Assembly: GCA_964529005.1 (NCBI GenBank)
Contig: CAZGUH010000034.1
Location: 1-42,403, forward strand
Reading direction: 5' to 3'
From: CAZGUH01 sp964529005
GTDB taxonomy: Bacteria; Actinomycetota; Acidimicrobiia; Acidimicrobiales; Ilumatobacteraceae
DNA length: 42,403 nucleotides
Shown here one piece after another: positions 31,601-40,027 of the stretch; position 1 is the first letter of the stretch; every line of letters begins with the position of its first letter. Under the pieces are notes generated by a model. It searched no databases. It was not told the origin of the DNA and saw nothing but the letters and a program-made list of their open reading frames with translations. A program made the position numbers and the translations under genes.

Positions 31601-34600
31601 CAGGCACGCTCCTGTGGGGTGAGCTCGATCGTGATCGACGTCCCGTCGAGCACGGCGGTGGTGGTGGCGCTGGGACCGTCGGCAAAGCGCACCTCCAGGG
31701 CGAGCGTCTCGCCGCCGACGAACGCGGCGTACGGCTCGATCTGAGCGCGCAGCTCCTCGGGCAACCCGAGCGTGAGGACGATGCGGTCGCTGACGTCGAG
31801 GCCGGCGTCGCGCCGGGCTTGCTGCACGAGGCGCACGAGGTCGCGGGCGAGCCCCTCTGCTTCGAGCTCGGGGGTCGTGTCGATATCGAGCGCGACGACA
31901 CCGCCGGCGCCGGCGAGCGCGGCGCTCGCGTGGCCCTCGGCGGCGACGAGCTTCATGGTGTACTCCGACGGCAGAAGCTCGATGCCGGCCGCCACCACCG
32001 TGTCGCCGGTGCGCGTCCAGTCGCCGTTCTTCACCGCCTTGATCACCTCCTGCGTGCGCGCGCCGAGGCGCGGGCCGAGCGCAGCCGGGATGACCTGGAG
32101 CACCGACTCGGCGACGGCCGACACGTCCTCGGTGAGCCGCACGTCCTTGACGTTCACCTCGTCGGCGACGAGGTCGACGAACGGACGCAGGGCATCGGCG
32201 CCATGGGCTGCGATCGTCATCTCCGCGAGCGGCAGCCGGACCCGCTTGCCGTGGGCCTTGCGCACGCTCAACGCCGCGCTGCACGCGTCGCGCACCAGAT
32301 CCATCGCCTCCACGAGACGGGTGTCGTCTGGGAGTTCGGCGGGATCGGGCCAGTCGGTGAGGTGCACGCTGCGAGCGCCCGTCAGGCCGCGGTAGACCGC
32401 TTCGGACGTCAGCGGCAGCAGCGGGGCGATCACCCGGCAGACGACTTCGAGGACGGTGTGCAGCGTGTCGATCGCGTCCGGATCGCCGTTCCAGAAACGG
32501 TCACGGCTGCGCCGCACGTACCAGTTGGTGAGCGCGTCGAGGTGCGAGCGCACCAGCCCGCACGCGCCGAACAGGTCGTAGGCATCCATCGCCGCGGTGA
32601 CCTGCTCGACGAGCGCACGCGTCTTCGCCAGCACGTACCGATCGAGGACGTTGTCGCTGTCGGTGCGGACCTGCCCGGTGCGGCCCTCGGCGTTGGCGTA
32701 GAGCGTGAGGAAGTACCACGTGTTCCACAGCGGGAGCAGCACCTGCCGGACGCTCTCGCGGATGCCGGCCTCCGACACGCTGAAGTCGGCGCCGCGCAGG
32801 ATCGGCGAGCTCAACAGGTTCCAGCGCATCGCGTCCGCGCCGGTGGTGTCGAACATCATCGTCGGGTCGGGATAGTTCTTCAGGCTCTTCGACATCTTCT
32901 GGCCGTCGTCGCCGAGCACGACGCCGTGGCTCACGCACGTCGCGAACGCGGGCCGGTCGAACAGCGCGGTGGCGAGCACGTGCAACGTGTAGAACCATCC
33001 ACGGGTCTGCGCCATGTACTCGACGATGAAGTCGCCGGGATAGTGGTGCTCGAACCATTCGGCGTTCTCGAACGGGTAGTGAACCTGGGCGAAGGGCATC
33101 GAGCCGCTCTCGAACCAGCAGTCGAGCACCTCGGGGACGCGCCGCATCGTCGAGCGCCCGGTGGGGTCGTCGGGGTTGGGGCGCGTCAGCTCGTCGACCG
33201 CCGGCCGGTGGAGATCCTTCACCGCCGTGCCGAAGTCGTGCTCCAGCTCTGCCAAGCTCCCGTAGACGTCGATGCGCGGGTAGGCCGGATCGTCGCTCTT
33301 CCACACCGGGATCGGAGAGCCCCAGAAGCGGTTGCGGCTGATGCTCCAGTCGCGTGCGTTGGCCAGCCACTTGCCGAAGCTGCCGTCCTTGACGTGCTCG
33401 GGCACCCAGGTGATCCGCTGGTTGAGCTCGACCATGCGGTCGCGGAACGCGGTCACCTGCACGAACCACGACGAGATGGCGCGGTACACGAGCGGCTCCG
33501 CGCACCGCCAGCAGTGCGGATAGGAGTGCTGGTAGGTGTCGTGTCGCACGACGACGCCGCGATCCTTCAGGACGCGGGTGACCTTGGGGTTGGCGTCGAA
33601 GACGTGCTCGCCCGCCCACGGCGCCACCTCGGCGGTGTACCGGCCGTGCTCGTCCATCGGGCAGATCGTCGGGATGCCCGCGGCGTTCGCGACGATCTGG
33701 TCGTCCTCGCCGAAGCCGGGCGCCATGTGCACCACACCGGTGCCGTCCTCGGTAGTGACGAAGTCGGCGGTGAGCACCTGGAAGGCGTTCGGTGTGTCGG
33801 CGAAGAACGCAAACATCGGCGTGTACCTGCGCCCAGCCAGGTCGCTGCCGCGCACCGTGCCGACGCGGGTCGCGTTCGCCAACTCGTGCGCGTAGGCCTC
33901 CAACCGGTCGACGGCGAGGATGTACCGCTGCGGCGCTCCCCCGGCGTCGGTCTCCTCCATCACCGCGTACTCGACGTCGGGTCCGACGGCCAGGGCAAGG
34001 TTGCTGGGCAACGTCCACGGCGTCGTCGTCCAGGCAAGGATGCGCTCGCCGGTCTCGAGTTGGAACCAGACGGTCAGCGCGGGGTCCTGCCGATCGCGGT
34101 AGACGTCGTCCATCCGCGTCTCGGTGTTGCTGAGAGGTGTCTCGCAGCGCCAGCAGTAGGCCAGCACGCGGAAGCCCTCGTAGATCAGGCCCTTGTCCCA
34201 CAAGGTCTTGAAGGCCCACATGACGCTCTCCATGTAGGAGAGGTCGAGGGTCTTGTAGTCGTTGGCGAAGTCGACCCAGCGCGCCTGGCGGGTGACATAC
34301 CGCTCCCACTCGCTGGTGTAGCGCAGCACGCTCGTGCGGCAGGCGTCGTTGAATCGGTCGATGCCGAACGCGGTGATGCCCGGATGGCCACTGATGCCGA
34401 GCTCCTTCTCGGCCTCGACCTCGGCGGGCAGACCGTGGCAGTCCCAGCCGAAGCGGCGCTCGACACGCCGCCCGCGCATCGTCTGGTAGCGCGGGACGGC
34501 GTCCTTGACGAAGCCGGTCAGCAGGTGGCCGTAGTGCGGCAAGCCGTTGGCGAACGGCGGCCCGTCGTAGAAGACGAACTCGTTGCTGCCGTTCTCACCC

Positions 34601-34713
34601 GCCGGTCGCGCCTCGACCGACGCCGTGAACGTGCCGTCGGCCTCCCAGTACGCGAGCACGTCGCGCTCCAGAGCCGGAAAGCTCGGCTGCGGGTCGATGG
34701 ACGGGTAAGCCAC
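31600..34713 (-). CDS. ileS: Isoleucyl-tRNA synthetase
   Basis: Class Ia synthetase of 1037 residues, the length of actinobacterial/eukaryote-like IleRS rather than the roughly 940-residue E. coli type. HYGH (60-63) is the HIGH motif and KMSKS lies at 606-610. GRRVERRFGWDCHGLPAE, the CP1 editing domain (TTPWTLPSNLALAVG) and a long C-terminal domain are present. Start is GTG with GAGGAG six bases upstream; the longer frame upstream overlaps the T-box leader and is rejected. Expression should respond to uncharged tRNA-Ile through that leader. Confidence 0.97.
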   Translation of the reverse strand: MAYPSIDPQPSFPALERDVLAYWEADGTFTASVEARPAGENGSNEFVFYDGPPFANGLPHYGHLLTGFVKDAVPRYQTMRGRRVERRFGWDCHGLPAEVEAEKELGISGHPGITAFGIDRFNDACRTSVLRYTSEWERYVTRQARWVDFANDYKTLDLSYMESVMWAFKTLWDKGLIYEGFRVLAYCWRCETPLSNTETRMDDVYRDRQDPALTVWFQLETGERILAWTTTPWTLPSNLALAVGPDVEYAVMEETDAGGAPQRYILAVDRLEAYAHELANATRVGTVRGSDLAGRRYTPMFAFFADTPNAFQVLTADFVTTEDGTGVVHMAPGFGEDDQIVANAAGIPTICPMDEHGRYTAEVAPWAGEHVFDANPKVTRVLKDRGVVVRHDTYQHSYPHCWRCAEPLVYRAISSWFVQVTAFRDRMVELNQRITWVPEHVKDGSFGKWLANARDWSISRNRFWGSPIPVWKSDDPAYPRIDVYGSLAELEHDFGTAVKDLHRPAVDELTRPNPDDPTGRSTMRRVPEVLDCWFESGSMPFAQVHYPFENAEWFEHHYPGDFIVEYMAQTRGWFYTLHVLATALFDRPAFATCVSHGVVLGDDGQKMSKSLKNYPDPTMMFDTTGADAMRWNLLSSPILRGADFSVSEAGIRESVRQVLLPLWNTWYFLTLYANAEGRTGQVRTDSDNVLDRYVLAKTRALVEQVTAAMDAYDLFGACGLVRSHLDALTNWYVRRSRDRFWNGDPDAIDTLHTVLEVVCRVIAPLLPLTSEAVYRGLTGARSVHLTDWPDPAELPDDTRLVEAMDLVRDACSAALSVRKAHGKRVRLPLAEMTIAAHGADALRPFVDLVADEVNVKDVRLTEDVSAVAESVLQVIPAALGPRLGARTQEVIKAVKNGDWTRTGDTVVAAGIELLPSEYTMKLVAAEGHASAALAGAGGVVALDIDTTPELEAEGLARDLVRLVQQARRDAGLDVSDRIVLTLGLPEELRAQIEPYAAFVGGETLALEVRFADGPSATTTAVLDGTSITIELTPQERA

Positions 34714-34863
34714 GGTGCGCTCCTCTGGCGACGATCGGTTCTCGTTGCTGCAAGGACGAGCCGGCCGGCCCGCGGTACCACCTTGCTTGCGCCCCACGCC
34801 GGGTTCCCGGCACGAGACGCCTCTCGTCGCCAGCGATCACGGGCTGGACCCGCCTGGTTCTAC
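34714..34863 (-). ncRNA. T-box riboswitch of ileS (translational, ultrashort stem I)
   Basis: On the - strand, CCAGC/GCTGG (34847-34830) forms a short stem I whose loop contains ATC, an isoleucine specifier codon (34837-34835). A second stem ACGAG/CTCGT follows (about 34826-34811). The T-box core TGGTACCGCG (34780-34771) sits in an antisequestrator closed by GCAAGG (34786-34781) and CCTTGC (34755-34750). The TGGT bulge fits discriminator A of tRNA-Ile. CCTT of the 3' arm can instead pair with the Shine-Dalgarno GAGG (34725-34720), giving translational control. Class known in actinobacteria; pairing read by eye. Confidence 0.9.
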
Positions 34864-34982
34864 TGAGACGTGCGGGGGGCGGCTCGCCGCGACCCGGTGC
34901 GGTCCGTTCTTCCAGGGGCTCGGAGGTGATGGCCTCGTCGTCGCCGTTGCCGGTGCAGGTTACCGGGGCCGCTGCTCGGCGG

Positions 34983-35795
34983 CTATTGGATGCCGTCGTG
35001 GCCGTCGCCGTCGGAGGGCTGCTCGGCCAACTCGTCCGCCGAGATCCGGTCGAGCGGCAGGGTGGGGTCGGGCTCGGGGGCCGGCGGGGCCGACTGCATC
35101 ACGGGCGTCGGCTCCGATTCGACGTTCGGTGCGCCGTCGAGCGGCAGCGGCACGTCACCCGCGGCCGACAGCAGCGGCCGGCGCATCTCGCCCAGGCCGG
35201 CCGGCACGCGATCGACGAGGTCGGAGATCGCCAGCGCGGCCTCGCGCAGCCGCTCGCGCTGCGCCTGGACGAACACCTCGAGGTGCTCGACGTCGGACAC
35301 CAGGAACTCGCGGCGGGCGAGCAGCGCCTGCACCTCGCCCTCGGCCTTCACCCGCTCGGTCTCGGCGGAGCGCCGAGCCTCGACACGGGCTTCGTCGAGC
35401 GACCTCGACGCGGCGGCCCGGGCCTCCTCGAGGATCGTCGACGCCTCGGCACGTGCGGACGACACCAGGCTCGCGGCCTCCGACTTCGCCTCGGCGATCG
35501 CCGTGTCGGCCGTGCGCTGCGCGAGCAGCAACGTGCGGCTGATCGTCTCCACCTCATCGACGCTGGCGCGCGCCGGCTCGGGCGCCGGCTGCGGTTCAGC
35601 CGGGGGCTGCTGGCTCAACTCCTGGAGCTTGGCGACAGCGGCACGGGCGCGCGCCTCCATCGCCGTCGACTGGTTCTGCGCCTGTTCGACCGTGCTCGCC
35701 ACCTGGCCGAGGTACGCGCGCACTTCGTCAGGATCGAAACCCTTCTTCACGATGCGGAACGACGCAGCGGCGATGGCGTGGGGGCTGAGCTCCAT
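34983..35795 (-). CDS. DivIVA-domain coiled-coil protein
   Basis: A 270-residue cytoplasmic membrane-curvature or pole-organising protein of the DivIVA/Wag31 type. The N-terminal DivIVA motif (SFRIVKKGFDPDEVRAYLGQVAS, 12-34) is followed by coiled coils (35-65 and about 80-195) rich in Ala/Glu/Arg, separated by a Pro/Ala linker (65-78), and an acidic Pro-rich tail (215-270). It is last in the division run after yggT. The ATG has TAACAT six bases upstream, implying a leaderless transcript. Its exact role (polar growth or septum) cannot be read from sequence. Confidence 0.88.
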   Translation of the reverse strand: MELSPHAIAAASFRIVKKGFDPDEVRAYLGQVASTVEQAQNQSTAMEARARAAVAKLQELSQQPPAEPQPAPEPARASVDEVETISRTLLLAQRTADTAIAEAKSEAASLVSSARAEASTILEEARAAASRSLDEARVEARRSAETERVKAEGEVQALLARREFLVSDVEHLEVFVQAQRERLREAALAISDLVDRVPAGLGEMRRPLLSAAGDVPLPLDGAPNVESEPTPVMQSAPPAPEPDPTLPLDRISADELAEQPSDGDGHDGIQ

Positions 35796-35801
35796 GGGCC
35801 G

Positions 35802-35807
35802 ATGTTA
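35802..35807 (-). promoter_or_regulatory. Putative -10 element of the DivIVA gene (TAACAT)
   Basis: TAACAT six bases before the ATG of the DivIVA-like gene, consistent with a leaderless start. Lies in the 67-base gap after yggT. Confidence 0.4.
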
Positions 35808-35862
35808 GGTGGTGCCGGTCATCGCGTCGGGTCCATCCGACCGACGTCACCGGCGCGCCGCG

Positions 35863-36126
35863 CTACAGCGCCAAGCCGCAGTCCAGGATCAGCCGCAACA
35901 CGACCCGCTCGAGCACGACGATGACGAGGAACGGCGTGATGTCGATGCCACCGAAGGGTGGGATCACCTTGCGCACCGGCATCATGACCGGGTCGGTGAC
36001 GCGCCGGCCCCAGCGATAGATGTCGTACGCCAGCCCGTCGGAGGTGAGCGGGAACCACGACATCACCATCGTCACGATGATGACGACGATGTAGAGGCTG
36101 ACCAGCCAGCAGAGGATGTCGACCAT
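35863..36126 (-). CDS. YggT family membrane protein
   Basis: An 87-residue integral membrane protein of the YggT/YlmG family, with two transmembrane helices (about 2-24 and 62-82) and the conserved loop YRWGRRVTDPVMMPVRKVIPPFGGIDITPFLV. Members accompany sepF and are implicated in division-site or membrane organisation; the mechanism is unknown. Start ATG lies 15 bases after the sepF stop, so it is co-transcribed. Confidence 0.92.
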   Translation of the reverse strand: MVDILCWLVSLYIVVIIVTMVMSWFPLTSDGLAYDIYRWGRRVTDPVMMPVRKVIPPFGGIDITPFLVIVVLERVVLRLILDCGLAL

Positions 36127-36141
36127 CGACGACCGGCGGGA

Positions 36142-36729
36142 TCAGCCGTCGTAGTCGCCGTAGCTCGACGGCCGATGCGCCGCCGGCTTCAGCAGGTACA
36201 CGCCCGTGGCGACCTTCTCCATGCTGCCGTTGAGCGCGTAGCACAAGCCGCTGGCGAAGTCGATCAGCCGTCGCGACACCTCGCGCTCGGTGCCCTCGAG
36301 GTTCATGATGACCGGCAAGCCCTCCTTGAACTTGTCGGCGACCTCCTGAGCCTGGTTGAAATGCCGCGGGCGGACGGTGTAGGGCTCGCCTCCACCGGCG
36401 GGGACTGCACGGACGGCGCTGCCTTGACGGGGGGCGTTCATCGGACGCGGTTGCACTCCTGAGTCGTCGCCGGGAGGGATCGGACGGCGGGTCGTCGGCA
36501 CGTCGACGTCACGACGAGGAAAGCTCGGGCGCTGCGAGACCGTGCGCACGGTGGCATCGCCCTCGTCGGCGTATGCGCGCTGCGAGCGGGGCGCATGACC
36601 CGGATCGGACTCGCGCTGCGCGCGCGACTGGTGCATCGGGCGCTCGGGCTCCGGTGGCACGTCGTAGTCGTCGTACGCGTCGTCGGGACCCAGACCGAGG
36701 TAGTCCATGGCCCGCTTGAAGATTGACAT
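36142..36729 (-). CDS. sepF: Cell division protein SepF
   Basis: Membrane anchor and bundler of FtsZ, essential in actinobacteria that lack FtsA. 195 residues: an N-terminal amphipathic membrane helix MSIFKRAMDYLGL (1-13), an acidic then basic disordered linker (15-108) and the DUF552 core (about 112-185; PRHFNQAQEVADKFKEGLPVIMNLEG, RRLIDFASGLCYALNGSMEKV, GVYLLKP). The ATG has CAGGAGGA eight bases upstream. The position between yggS and yggT is the standard order. Confidence 0.96.
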   Translation of the reverse strand: MSIFKRAMDYLGLGPDDAYDDYDVPPEPERPMHQSRAQRESDPGHAPRSQRAYADEGDATVRTVSQRPSFPRRDVDVPTTRRPIPPGDDSGVQPRPMNAPRQGSAVRAVPAGGGEPYTVRPRHFNQAQEVADKFKEGLPVIMNLEGTEREVSRRLIDFASGLCYALNGSMEKVATGVYLLKPAAHRPSSYGDYDG

Positions 36730-36778
36730 GCGCGATCCTCCTGGTGGAAGGCTAACCGACCGAACCACTCGCGCCGGA

Positions 36779-37453
36779 TCACTCGCGCGGCGGGCGGGCG
36801 CCGAAAAGTGCGCTGCCGAGGCGCACCTCGGTGGCCCCTTCGGCGACGGCCACCTCGAGGTCCGCTGACATGCCCATCGAGCATCGACCGAGCCCGAGGG
36901 CGTCGACGCGGGCGCGCACGCGACGGAACCCGTCGCGCGCCGCCTCCGGCCCGCCGGCCGTCGGCCCCACGGTCATCAGTCCCTCGACCCGCAGCCCGAG
37001 AGCGCGGCAGTGCTCGACGAGCTCGTCGACCTCGTCGAGCGGACACCCGCCCTTGTCCGCCTCCGCCGTCGTCCGGGCCTGCACGAGGACGCGTGCGCCC
37101 GGCGCGTGCCGGGCGATCACCTCGGCGACGCTCGGCCGGTCGACGCTGTCCCAGCTGTCGACGACCTCGGCCAGTTGACGGACCTTGTTCCGCTGGAGCT
37201 TGCCGATGAAGTGCACCGCCGGGCGCACGTCGGCGAAGCGCTCGCGCACCGCGGCGAGCTTGGCGACGAGCTCCTGCGCGTAGTTCTCGCCGATGTCGTC
37301 GCACCCGGCGGCGACGGCCGCGGCGATCGCCTCGGGGCCGAATGACTTCGTCACCGCGACCACACGCACGTCGTGTCCGCCGGCGGCTGCGATGCGGGCC
37401 CGAGCGTCCGCCAGCCCGTCGGCCACCCGCGCCAGCAGCGCCTCCGTGGGCAT
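36779..37453 (-). CDS. YggS/PROSC family PLP-binding protein
   Basis: PLP-homeostasis protein of 224 residues with a single-domain alanine-racemase-like barrel. The PLP lysine is in RVVAVTKSF, and IGENYAQEL, HFIGKLQRNKVRQL, LVQARTT and LRVEGLMTVGP are family motifs; the phosphate-binding end is SMGMSADLEVAVAEGATEVRLGSALFG. It has no proven catalytic activity in the family. It sits 17 bases after ftsZ. With PdxST elsewhere in this window it ties into vitamin B6 supply. Confidence 0.95.
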   Translation of the reverse strand: MPTEALLARVADGLADARARIAAAGGHDVRVVAVTKSFGPEAIAAAVAAGCDDIGENYAQELVAKLAAVRERFADVRPAVHFIGKLQRNKVRQLAEVVDSWDSVDRPSVAEVIARHAPGARVLVQARTTAEADKGGCPLDEVDELVEHCRALGLRVEGLMTVGPTAGGPEAARDGFRRVRARVDALGLGRCSMGMSADLEVAVAEGATEVRLGSALFGARPPRE

Positions 37454-37470
37454 CGTCGCGGCGGGCGGCG

Positions 37471-38550
37471 CTACTTCAGGAACGAGGGCACGTCGAAGTC
37501 GTCGTCGCCTTCGTCGAGCGGGTCGGAGTCGCCGCCGGCGAAGAGATCCTTCAACGACGTCGGCGATGTCTCGACCGCCTTCAGCGGCTGGCGGCCGGCG
37601 TCCCACTTGTCGAACCCCGCGGCGATGACCGTCACCTTGACCTCGTCGCCGACCTCGTCGTCGATCACCGTGCCGAAGATGATGTTGGCGTCGGGGTGGG
37701 CGACGCCGTGAACGACCTCGGCCGCGCTGTTCATCTCGAACAGGCCCATCGACGACGGGCCCGTGATGTTGAGCAGGATGCCGCGGGCGCCGTCGATGGC
37801 GGCTTCGAGCAGCGGACTCGAGATCGCCTGCTGCGCCGCGTTCACCGCGCGGTTCTCGCCGCTCGCCTGCCCGATGCCCATCAACGCCGACCCGGCGTTC
37901 GACAGGATCATCTTGACGTCGGCGAAGTCGGTGTTGATCAGGCCTGGCGTCGTGATCAGGTTGGTGATGCCGCTGACGCCTTGGAGCAGAACCTCGTCCG
38001 CCATCTTGAACGCGTTGAGGACGCTCGTCTTCTCGTTGGCGACCGTGAGCAGCCGATCGTTGGGGATGACGATCAGCGTGTCGACCTTCTCCTTCAGCTT
38101 CTGGATGCCGGAGTCGGCCTGCACCGCGCGGCGGCGGCCCTCGAAGCTGAACGGGCGGGTGACGACGCCGATGGTCAGCGCTCCGAGGCTCTTGGCGATC
38201 TCCGAGATCACCGGCGCGGCGCCGGTGCCCGTGCCGCCGCCTTCGCCCGCGGTGATGAACACCATGTCGGCGCCTTTGATCACCTCTTCGATCTCTTCCC
38301 GGTTGGCCTCGGACGCGGCGCGCCCGACCTCCGGATCGCTGCCCGCGCCCAGGCCCCTCGTGAGATCGCGGCCGATGTCGAGCTTGACGTCGGCATCGCT
38401 CATCAACAGCGCCTGCGCGTCGGTGTTGACGGCGATGAACTCGACGCCCTTCAGCCCCGCGTCGATCATCCGATTGACGGCGTTGACGCCACCGCCACCA
38501 ACGCCGATGACCTTGATCACGGCTAGATAGTTCTGGGGCGCGCCGGCCAT
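37471..38550 (-). CDS. ftsZ: Cell division protein FtsZ
   Basis: Tubulin-like GTPase forming the Z ring, 359 residues. GVGGGGVNAVNRM (17-29), the signature GGGTGTGAAPV (about 104-114), RPFSFEGRRR, and the T7 loop NTDFADVKMIL are intact. The C-terminal linker is very short (about 25-30 residues) before the conserved tail DDDFDVPSFLK that binds SepF. The ATG has GGAGG eight bases upstream. A 211-base leader separates it from ftsQ and carries direct repeats (see findings). Confidence 0.98.
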   Translation of the reverse strand: MAGAPQNYLAVIKVIGVGGGGVNAVNRMIDAGLKGVEFIAVNTDAQALLMSDADVKLDIGRDLTRGLGAGSDPEVGRAASEANREEIEEVIKGADMVFITAGEGGGTGTGAAPVISEIAKSLGALTIGVVTRPFSFEGRRRAVQADSGIQKLKEKVDTLIVIPNDRLLTVANEKTSVLNAFKMADEVLLQGVSGITNLITTPGLINTDFADVKMILSNAGSALMGIGQASGENRAVNAAQQAISSPLLEAAIDGARGILLNITGPSSMGLFEMNSAAEVVHGVAHPDANIIFGTVIDDEVGDEVKVTVIAAGFDKWDAGRQPLKAVETSPTSLKDLFAGGDSDPLDEGDDDFDVPSFLK

Positions 38551-38761
38551 CAGGGGTACCTCCGGGCTACAACTGTGCGACGGTCAGGGCGAGAGCCGTG
38601 ACGTGGGTTCGGGGACGTGGTTGGGGACATAGGCGTGACGTGCGGGTCTCGTCCGGGCACATCCTCTCACGTCTGGGCCCGTCGCACCGGGAACGGCAGT
38701 CTGAGCAGGGCGTCGAGGTCCGTTTCCGTACGCATGTTCGACCCAACGTCCGCCTCACGCT
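38551..38761 (-). promoter_or_regulatory. ftsQ-ftsZ intergenic leader with direct repeats
   Basis: The 211-base gap upstream of ftsZ contains three GACGTG copies on the + strand (38600, 38614 and 38637), the first two inside a tandem imperfect repeat GACGTGGGTTCGGG / GACGTGGTTGGGG. At 38726-38741, TCGAAC-ATGC-GTACGG (- strand) resembles an actinobacterial SOS box with two mismatches. No confident -10/-35 pair was found. Likely holds the ftsZ promoter. Confidence 0.45.
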
Positions 38762-40027
38762 TCACTTGACCGTTGCCTCGTCGGTCGAGACGTCGATCTC
38801 CACCAGAGGGTCACCATCATGCCGGAGGATCTCGAACTGGAGGCGAGCGAGCTTCTCTTGGAGATCGGACGGCGCCCCGAGGCGCACGATCGTGCCTTCG
38901 TGGAACTGGAGCGTGAGCTCGCCGGTCGAGGTCTCGGCGGAGATGCCCACCGACTCGGTCCGGACACGGATCTCGGGCGTCAGCGCGCCGACCACCTGCG
39001 CGGCGCGGGCGTACAGCACGCCAGAGAAGCCGCCCGGGGAAACGTCGGGCCCGGTGCCGGTGACCAGCATGTATGCGATCGGGCGCCCGGCGAGGACATC
39101 GAGCACGCGCCCTTCGTTGTCGATCACGCGGTACTGGCCGTCGGCGCCTTGGTACGTGGCCAACGGCGTGCGCTCGCGGATCTCGATGTGTGCGCTGTCG
39201 GGGAAATCCGTGGTGACCCGGGCGCGCTCGACCCACGGGATCGCCTCCAGCGTGCGCTCGGCCGCCTGCGTGTCGGCTGTCAGCACCGGCGTGCCGGCGA
39301 GGTCGTCGATGACCTGTTGCAACAACGCCTTGTCGGTGTACACCGCCCCGTCGACGCGGATCTTGCTGGCGTCGATGGCGAACAGGGAGGAGCCGAGCAC
39401 GGCGAGGACGGCGACCACGACGAGGAGGGCGCCGCCGCCGATCAGCACCCACCGCAGCCTCTTGCGGCCTTCGGTGCGCTTGACCGCGATGCGCCGCGCC
39501 CGCATGCGGGGGTCGATGCTCGTCGGCCCGGTCGCGAGCGGGATGCCCGCCGACATCGACTCGTCGTCCTCGTCGCCGATCAGGATCGTCCCACGCCCCG
39601 GCTCGCCCGGATTCGTCGCTCCTCCATGCGTCGAGCGCAGCCGCTCCTCGGCGTCCTCGTCGAGATACACCGCGTCCGGCAGTCCGTCGTCGTCACCGAT
39701 GACGATGATCGACGGCCCCGCGGCGGGCGGCGCGGCCGAAGGCGGCTCACTCGCCGCGGGTTCGGCGGATGCAGGGGATTCAGCGGCGTCGGCGGTTTCC
39801 GCGGCGCCGGACGATTCGGAGGCTTGCGGCTCGTCCGCGGTGTCGCCGTCCGCGTCGGCGACCGTGTCGTCCACGCCGAGCAGGGCGTCGATCTGGGGGT
39901 CGTCGAGGTCGACGGCGGCGTCGTCGTCCGAGGGCGTCGCGCCGAACGCGGCCAGCAGCTCGTCGAGGACGGCCGCCGGGACGTCGGGCTCGGTCTCGAA
40001 GGCACGCGGGCGGCGATCGTCGTTCAC
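38762..40027 (-). CDS. ftsQ: Cell division protein FtsQ with long acidic N-terminal tail
   Basis: Bitopic divisome protein, 421 residues, clearly longer than the roughly 310 of mycobacterial FtsQ. Residues 1-190 are cytoplasmic, acidic and largely disordered, with two copies of a short motif, IIVIGDDD (107-114) and ILIGDEDD (148-155). The basic stretch RMRARRIAVKRTEGRKRLR (174-192) precedes the membrane helix (about 193-212). The POTRA domain spans 217-287 and the beta domain 295-400. It starts with GTG overlapping the murB stop by four bases. Confidence 0.93.
   Translation of the reverse strand: MNDDRRPRAFETEPDVPAAVLDELLAAFGATPSDDDAAVDLDDPQIDALLGVDDTVADADGDTADEPQASESSGAAETADAAESPASAEPAASEPPSAAPPAAGPSIIVIGDDDGLPDAVYLDEDAEERLRSTHGGATNPGEPGRGTILIGDEDDESMSAGIPLATGPTSIDPRMRARRIAVKRTEGRKRLRWVLIGGGALLVVVAVLAVLGSSLFAIDASKIRVDGAVYTDKALLQQVIDDLAGTPVLTADTQAAERTLEAIPWVERARVTTDFPDSAHIEIRERTPLATYQGADGQYRVIDNEGRVLDVLAGRPIAYMLVTGTGPDVSPGGFSGVLYARAAQVVGALTPEIRVRTESVGISAETSTGELTLQFHEGTIVRLGAPSDLQEKLARLQFEILRHDGDPLVEIDVSTDEATVK

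Noticed and set aside
31819..34866. 1015-residue open frame on the + strand opposite ileS
   Set aside because: Antisense shadow of ileS and its T-box; no recognisable motif.
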